From: Gammaproteobacteria bacterium | GTDB lineage: Bacteria > Pseudomonadota > Gammaproteobacteria > Pseudomonadales > Azotimanducaceae | NCBI GenBank assembly: GCA_028821405.1 | Contig: JAPPGK010000003.1 | Location: 1 to 64,000, forward strand | Reading direction: 5' to 3' | DNA length: 64,000 nt | Shown: positions 61,207-64,000 of the stretch, in pieces | Layout: every line of letters begins with the position of its first letter | How positions within the stretch are numbered: position 1 is the first letter of the stretch | Translations under genes and position numbers: made by a program | Notes under the pieces: model-generated | The model's input: only the letters and a program-made list of their open reading frames with translations | Told to the model about the DNA's origin: nothing | Databases searched by the model: none

Positions 61207-63768
61207 GTGGCATTGCGAAGCTCCAGCTCAGTTCGACGAAGCGACCTCTCCGGTCTGCCCCGGGTGCTGCGCGGGGACGTGCGTTTGCTCGGCTCGCTGC
61301 TCGGCCGAGTGATCGCCAATCACCGCGGGACCGCGTTCGTGGACCGCATCGAGTCCATTCGCGCGCTCGCCAAACGCGCCCGGCGCGGAACGGGCGCGGA
61401 TTGGGAGCGACTGAGCGCGACCCTCGCCGCGTTGCCGGAGGACGTGCTCACCGACATTGCGAAGGCGTTCAACCAGTTTCTGAACCTCGCCAACATCGCG
61501 GACCAGCGGCAGGCGGCGCGGGACGCGACGTGGCCCGACGCGGTGGATCCCGACGCCCTTAGGCAACTGCGGATCGAGCTCGTGCTGACCGCGCATCCGA
61601 CCGAGATCCTGCGCCGCACGCTGATCCGGAAGTACGACGGCATCGCCGGGGTCCTGGAAGCCCGCGCTCGGGCGCCCCGCGACGAACGGCCCGGGCTCGA
61701 GACCGAACTCGAACGTTTGATTGCGGAGGCGTGGCACACCGACGAGATCCGGCACGAGCGGCCGGCGCCCCAGGACGAGGCCAGGTGGGGTTTCGCGGTC
61801 GTCGAAAACTCGCTTTGGCTGGCCTTGCCCGAGGCCATGCGCGAACTGGACCGGGCCCACGGCGCGACCCTGCCCGTCGACGTGATGCCCTTCGCGTTCG
61901 CGTCCTGGATGGGGGGCGATCGCGATGGCAATCCCAATGTGACGGCCACGGTGACCCGGGAAGTGCTGATGCTGGCCCGCTGGACGTCGGCGGACCTCTT
62001 CCTGCGGGACGTGACGAGGCTCGCCGCCTCACTGTCGATGACCGCCGGAAACGCCGCCATCCGCGCTGCAACGCAGGACGCCCCGGAGCCCTATCGGGCG
62101 GTATTGAACACCCTTCGCGAGCGACTCGAAGCGACCCGCGCCTGGGCGGCGACCGACGAACCGCCCGGGCCGGACGTGATCGTCTCGGGTTCGGAACTGC
62201 TCGACCCGCTCGTGCTTTGCCGCGACTCGCTCCTGGAGTGCGGCATGCCGCAGATCGCCGACGGTCCGCTTCTCGACACGATTCGCCGGGCGCGGTGCTT
62301 CGGCGTACACCTGGTCCGGCTGGATATCCGCCAACACGCCGCGCGGCACACGGCGCTGCTCGACGAACTGACCTCGTACCTGCAAGGCAGCGGCTACGCC
62401 GGTTGGGCGGAATCGAAGCGATTGGATTGGCTGGTCGACGAACTCGCGGGTCGGCGTCCGCTCTTTCCGACGTCCTGGCCGGTCGGCGATGAAGCCCGCG
62501 AGGTGATCGACACCTGCGACGCGATCGCCGAGTACGACGCGTCCGGGATATCCGCCTACGTGATCTCGATGGCATCGCGGTCTAGCGACGTGCTGGCCGT
62601 GGCGTTGCTGCTCAAGGAGTCCGGCGTGCGTGCCCGCGTACCCATCGTGCCGTTGTTCGAGACCCTGGACGACCTAGACCGGGCGCCGGAGATCGTCGAC
62701 GAACTGTTGTCGATTCCCTGGTACCGCGCCTACGTCGGGGACCGCATCCAGGTGATGATCGGGTATTCGGACTCGGCGAAGGACGCCGGCCAGCTCGCCG
62801 CCGCCTGGGCCCAGTACCGCGCCCAGGAGGCCTTGGCCGCCGTGGCGGCGAAACACGGGGTCAAGCTGACCCTGTTCCACGGACGAGGGGGAGCGGTCGG
62901 TCGTGGCGGCGGCCCCTCCGGCCAGGCCATCGAGTCCCAGCCCCCCGGGTCCGTGGACGGTTCGTTCCGCGTCACGGAGCAGGGAGAGATGATCCGGTTC
63001 AAGCTCGGCACGCCCGCGATCGCCAAGGCGACACTCAGCCACTACCTCACGGCTACCCTGAACGCCACGGTGGATCCGCCGACGGCGCCGGCGGCGGGCA
63101 TGCGCGCCAAGATGGACGAGCTGGCCACGGCGTCACGCAAGGCCTACCGGGACGCCGTCGGCGACCCGGCTTTCGTGGGTTTCTTCCAGACGCTGACCCC
63201 GGAAACGGAACTTGCCGCGCTAGCCCTCGGTAGCCGGCCCGCCCGACGCGATCCGAACCGCGACCTCGAGAGCCTGCGCGCAATCCCCTGGGTGTTCGCC
63301 TGGACCCAGGTGCGTCTCATGCTCCCGGCGTGGTTGGGCACGGAACAGGCCATGGCTCGGCTCGGTGCCGATCGCAAGGCGTTCGAGATGCTGCGCGGCT
63401 GGCCGTTCTTCGCCATGCAGGCGGACATGCTCGAGATGGTTGTCGCGAAAGCCGATGCGACCCTGGCGCGCTACTACGCACGACGGTTGGCCAACGCCGA
63501 ACAACAAGCGATCGCGGAAGGGTTGTTCGACCGCCTCGCCGGCCTCGCCGAGGACATTCTGGCGCTCACCGGCGCTCCGCATCTGCTCGCCCATGCCGAT
63601 CAGGTCCGGGACTCCATCACGGTGCGCAACACCTATCTCGACCCGCTGCACCTGCTGCAAGCCGAACTGCTCGCGCGGCGCCGCAGCGGCAACGACTCGG
63701 GCCGGGTCAACCAGGCCCTGAAGGTCACCATGGCGGGCATCGCCAGCGGATTGCGGAACACGGGATAG
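61207..63768 (+). CDS. ppc: Phosphoenolpyruvate carboxylase
   Basis: An 853-residue enzyme adding bicarbonate to PEP to make oxaloacetate. Active-site marks are ELVLTAHPTEILRRTLIRK near residue 135, FASWMGGDRDGNPNVT near 232, VMIGYSDSAKDAGQLAAAW near 517, FHGRGGAVGRGGGP near 557 and RVTEQGEMIRFKLG. The C-terminal Gly is present (GLRNTG). The N-terminus is about 30 residues shorter than the E. coli type. The GTG at 61207 lies close to a TATAGT box at 61194, so the transcript may be nearly leaderless. Anaplerotic role; fits a cell using one-carbon and amino-acid substrates. Confidence 0.94.
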   Translation: MALRSSSSVRRSDLSGLPRVLRGDVRLLGSLLGRVIANHRGTAFVDRIESIRALAKRARRGTGADWERLSATLAALPEDVLTDIAKAFNQFLNLANIADQRQAARDATWPDAVDPDALRQLRIELVLTAHPTEILRRTLIRKYDGIAGVLEARARAPRDERPGLETELERLIAEAWHTDEIRHERPAPQDEARWGFAVVENSLWLALPEAMRELDRAHGATLPVDVMPFAFASWMGGDRDGNPNVTATVTREVLMLARWTSADLFLRDVTRLAASLSMTAGNAAIRAATQDAPEPYRAVLNTLRERLEATRAWAATDEPPGPDVIVSGSELLDPLVLCRDSLLECGMPQIADGPLLDTIRRARCFGVHLVRLDIRQHAARHTALLDELTSYLQGSGYAGWAESKRLDWLVDELAGRRPLFPTSWPVGDEAREVIDTCDAIAEYDASGISAYVISMASRSSDVLAVALLLKESGVRARVPIVPLFETLDDLDRAPEIVDELLSIPWYRAYVGDRIQVMIGYSDSAKDAGQLAAAWAQYRAQEALAAVAAKHGVKLTLFHGRGGAVGRGGGPSGQAIESQPPGSVDGSFRVTEQGEMIRFKLGTPAIAKATLSHYLTATLNATVDPPTAPAAGMRAKMDELATASRKAYRDAVGDPAFVGFFQTLTPETELAALALGSRPARRDPNRDLESLRAIPWVFAWTQVRLMLPAWLGTEQAMARLGADRKAFEMLRGWPFFAMQADMLEMVVAKADATLARYYARRLANAEQQAIAEGLFDRLAGLAEDILALTGAPHLLAHADQVRDSITVRNTYLDPLHLLQAELLARRRSGNDSGRVNQALKVTMAGIASGLRNTG

Positions 63769-63885
63769 CCGTCTCTCGCGAGTACAAGGAGCCGTCCAAG
63801 AGCGTTCCCAACCGTTTCGCCATAATGCAACGGCGTGCGAACATCGGGTTGCTCAACGGGTCCAGCGGTAGCGGCGGGACAAACG

Positions 63886-64000
63886 ATGAAGACATTGCGG
63901 CATCCGCACCTCGCGCGAGCGAAAGTCGTCTCCGGCGTGACAGGGAACCGGGTCGTGGGGCACGCCATGTTGGGATTGGCGACTTTGGCCTGGTCTGCCG
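63886..64000 (+). CDS. Start of a possible exported protein, cut by the window edge
   Basis: An ATG at 63886 opens MKTLRHPHLARAKV and runs without a stop to the end (38 codons). Residues 27-38 become hydrophobic (AMLGLATLAWSA), like a signal peptide after a long basic N-terminus, as in many TonB-dependent receptors. The preceding 117 bases after ppc hold no recognisable element. Too short to name. Confidence 0.4.
   Translation, partial: MKTLRHPHLARAKVVSGVTGNRVVGHAMLGLATLAWSA

Noticed and set aside
63633..63968. Minus-strand frame at the window end
   Set aside because: Mostly antisense to ppc with a low-complexity tail and no family features.

Overview
The window is high-GC, densely coded bacterial chromosome, most likely from an uncultured marine or host-associated Gammaproteobacterium. 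This placement is an inference from a TonB-dependent receptor, a GlxA/GbdR-type AraC regulator, norCB, heterotetrameric sarcosine oxidase and overlapping ATGA/GTGA gene junctions; a genus cannot be named from the sequence alone. No rRNA, tRNA, CRISPR array, transposase or replication origin was seen.

Layout. 0.1-9 kb: a divergent Nramp-related transporter, a luciferase-like flavin oxidoreductase, a Uma2-type protein, a PQQ dehydrogenase with a C-terminal haem domain, an alpha-L-fucosidase, a GH4 remnant and a CmcJ-like oxygenase. 9-20 kb: an enolase-superfamily enzyme, a saccharopine dehydrogenase plus aminoadipate-semialdehyde dehydrogenase pair (lysine breakdown), an AlbA_2/HATPase protein, a D-aminoacylase-like amidohydrolase, and HppD with a VOC protein next to a divergent Lrp/AsnC regulator. 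20-26 kb: an SMR transporter, a CoA transferase, then three overlapping genes (PhyH oxygenase, sulfotransferase, aspartyl hydroxylase), an array of six hairpins, and a second PhyH oxygenase. 26-31 kb: nitric oxide reductase norCB with flanking small genes, and an AbiE toxin-antitoxin pair. 30-36 kb: a TPR-sulfotransferase and a TonB-dependent receptor.

35.9-55.4 kb is the most coherent region: a GlxA-type regulator, a DmdA-like GcvT-family demethylase, a MetF-like reductase, formate-THF ligase (fhs), an unrecognised Fe/2OG-oxygenase-like protein, dimethylglycine dehydrogenase, a divergent HD protein with features of mixed-valent diiron oxygenases, and soxBDAG. Together they would strip methyl groups from betaine-type compounds and move them as one-carbon units on tetrahydrofolate. 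The last sox gene overlaps, by GTGA, an RND transporter whose C-terminus carries about 430 extra residues resembling one half of GlnE (glutamine synthetase adenylyltransferase) with a degenerate active site. This RND-GlnE-like fusion coupled to sarcosine oxidation is my best candidate for an undescribed system.

55.4-64 kb: a DUF4143 ATPase, a Baeyer-Villiger-type monooxygenase, a nucleotidyltransferase plus small-partner pair, recQ, PEP carboxylase and the start of a possible exported protein. A short interspersed GTAGGGGCGACCCTCGCGGT-type element recurs between genes through the first 45 kb, several times touching broken genes.
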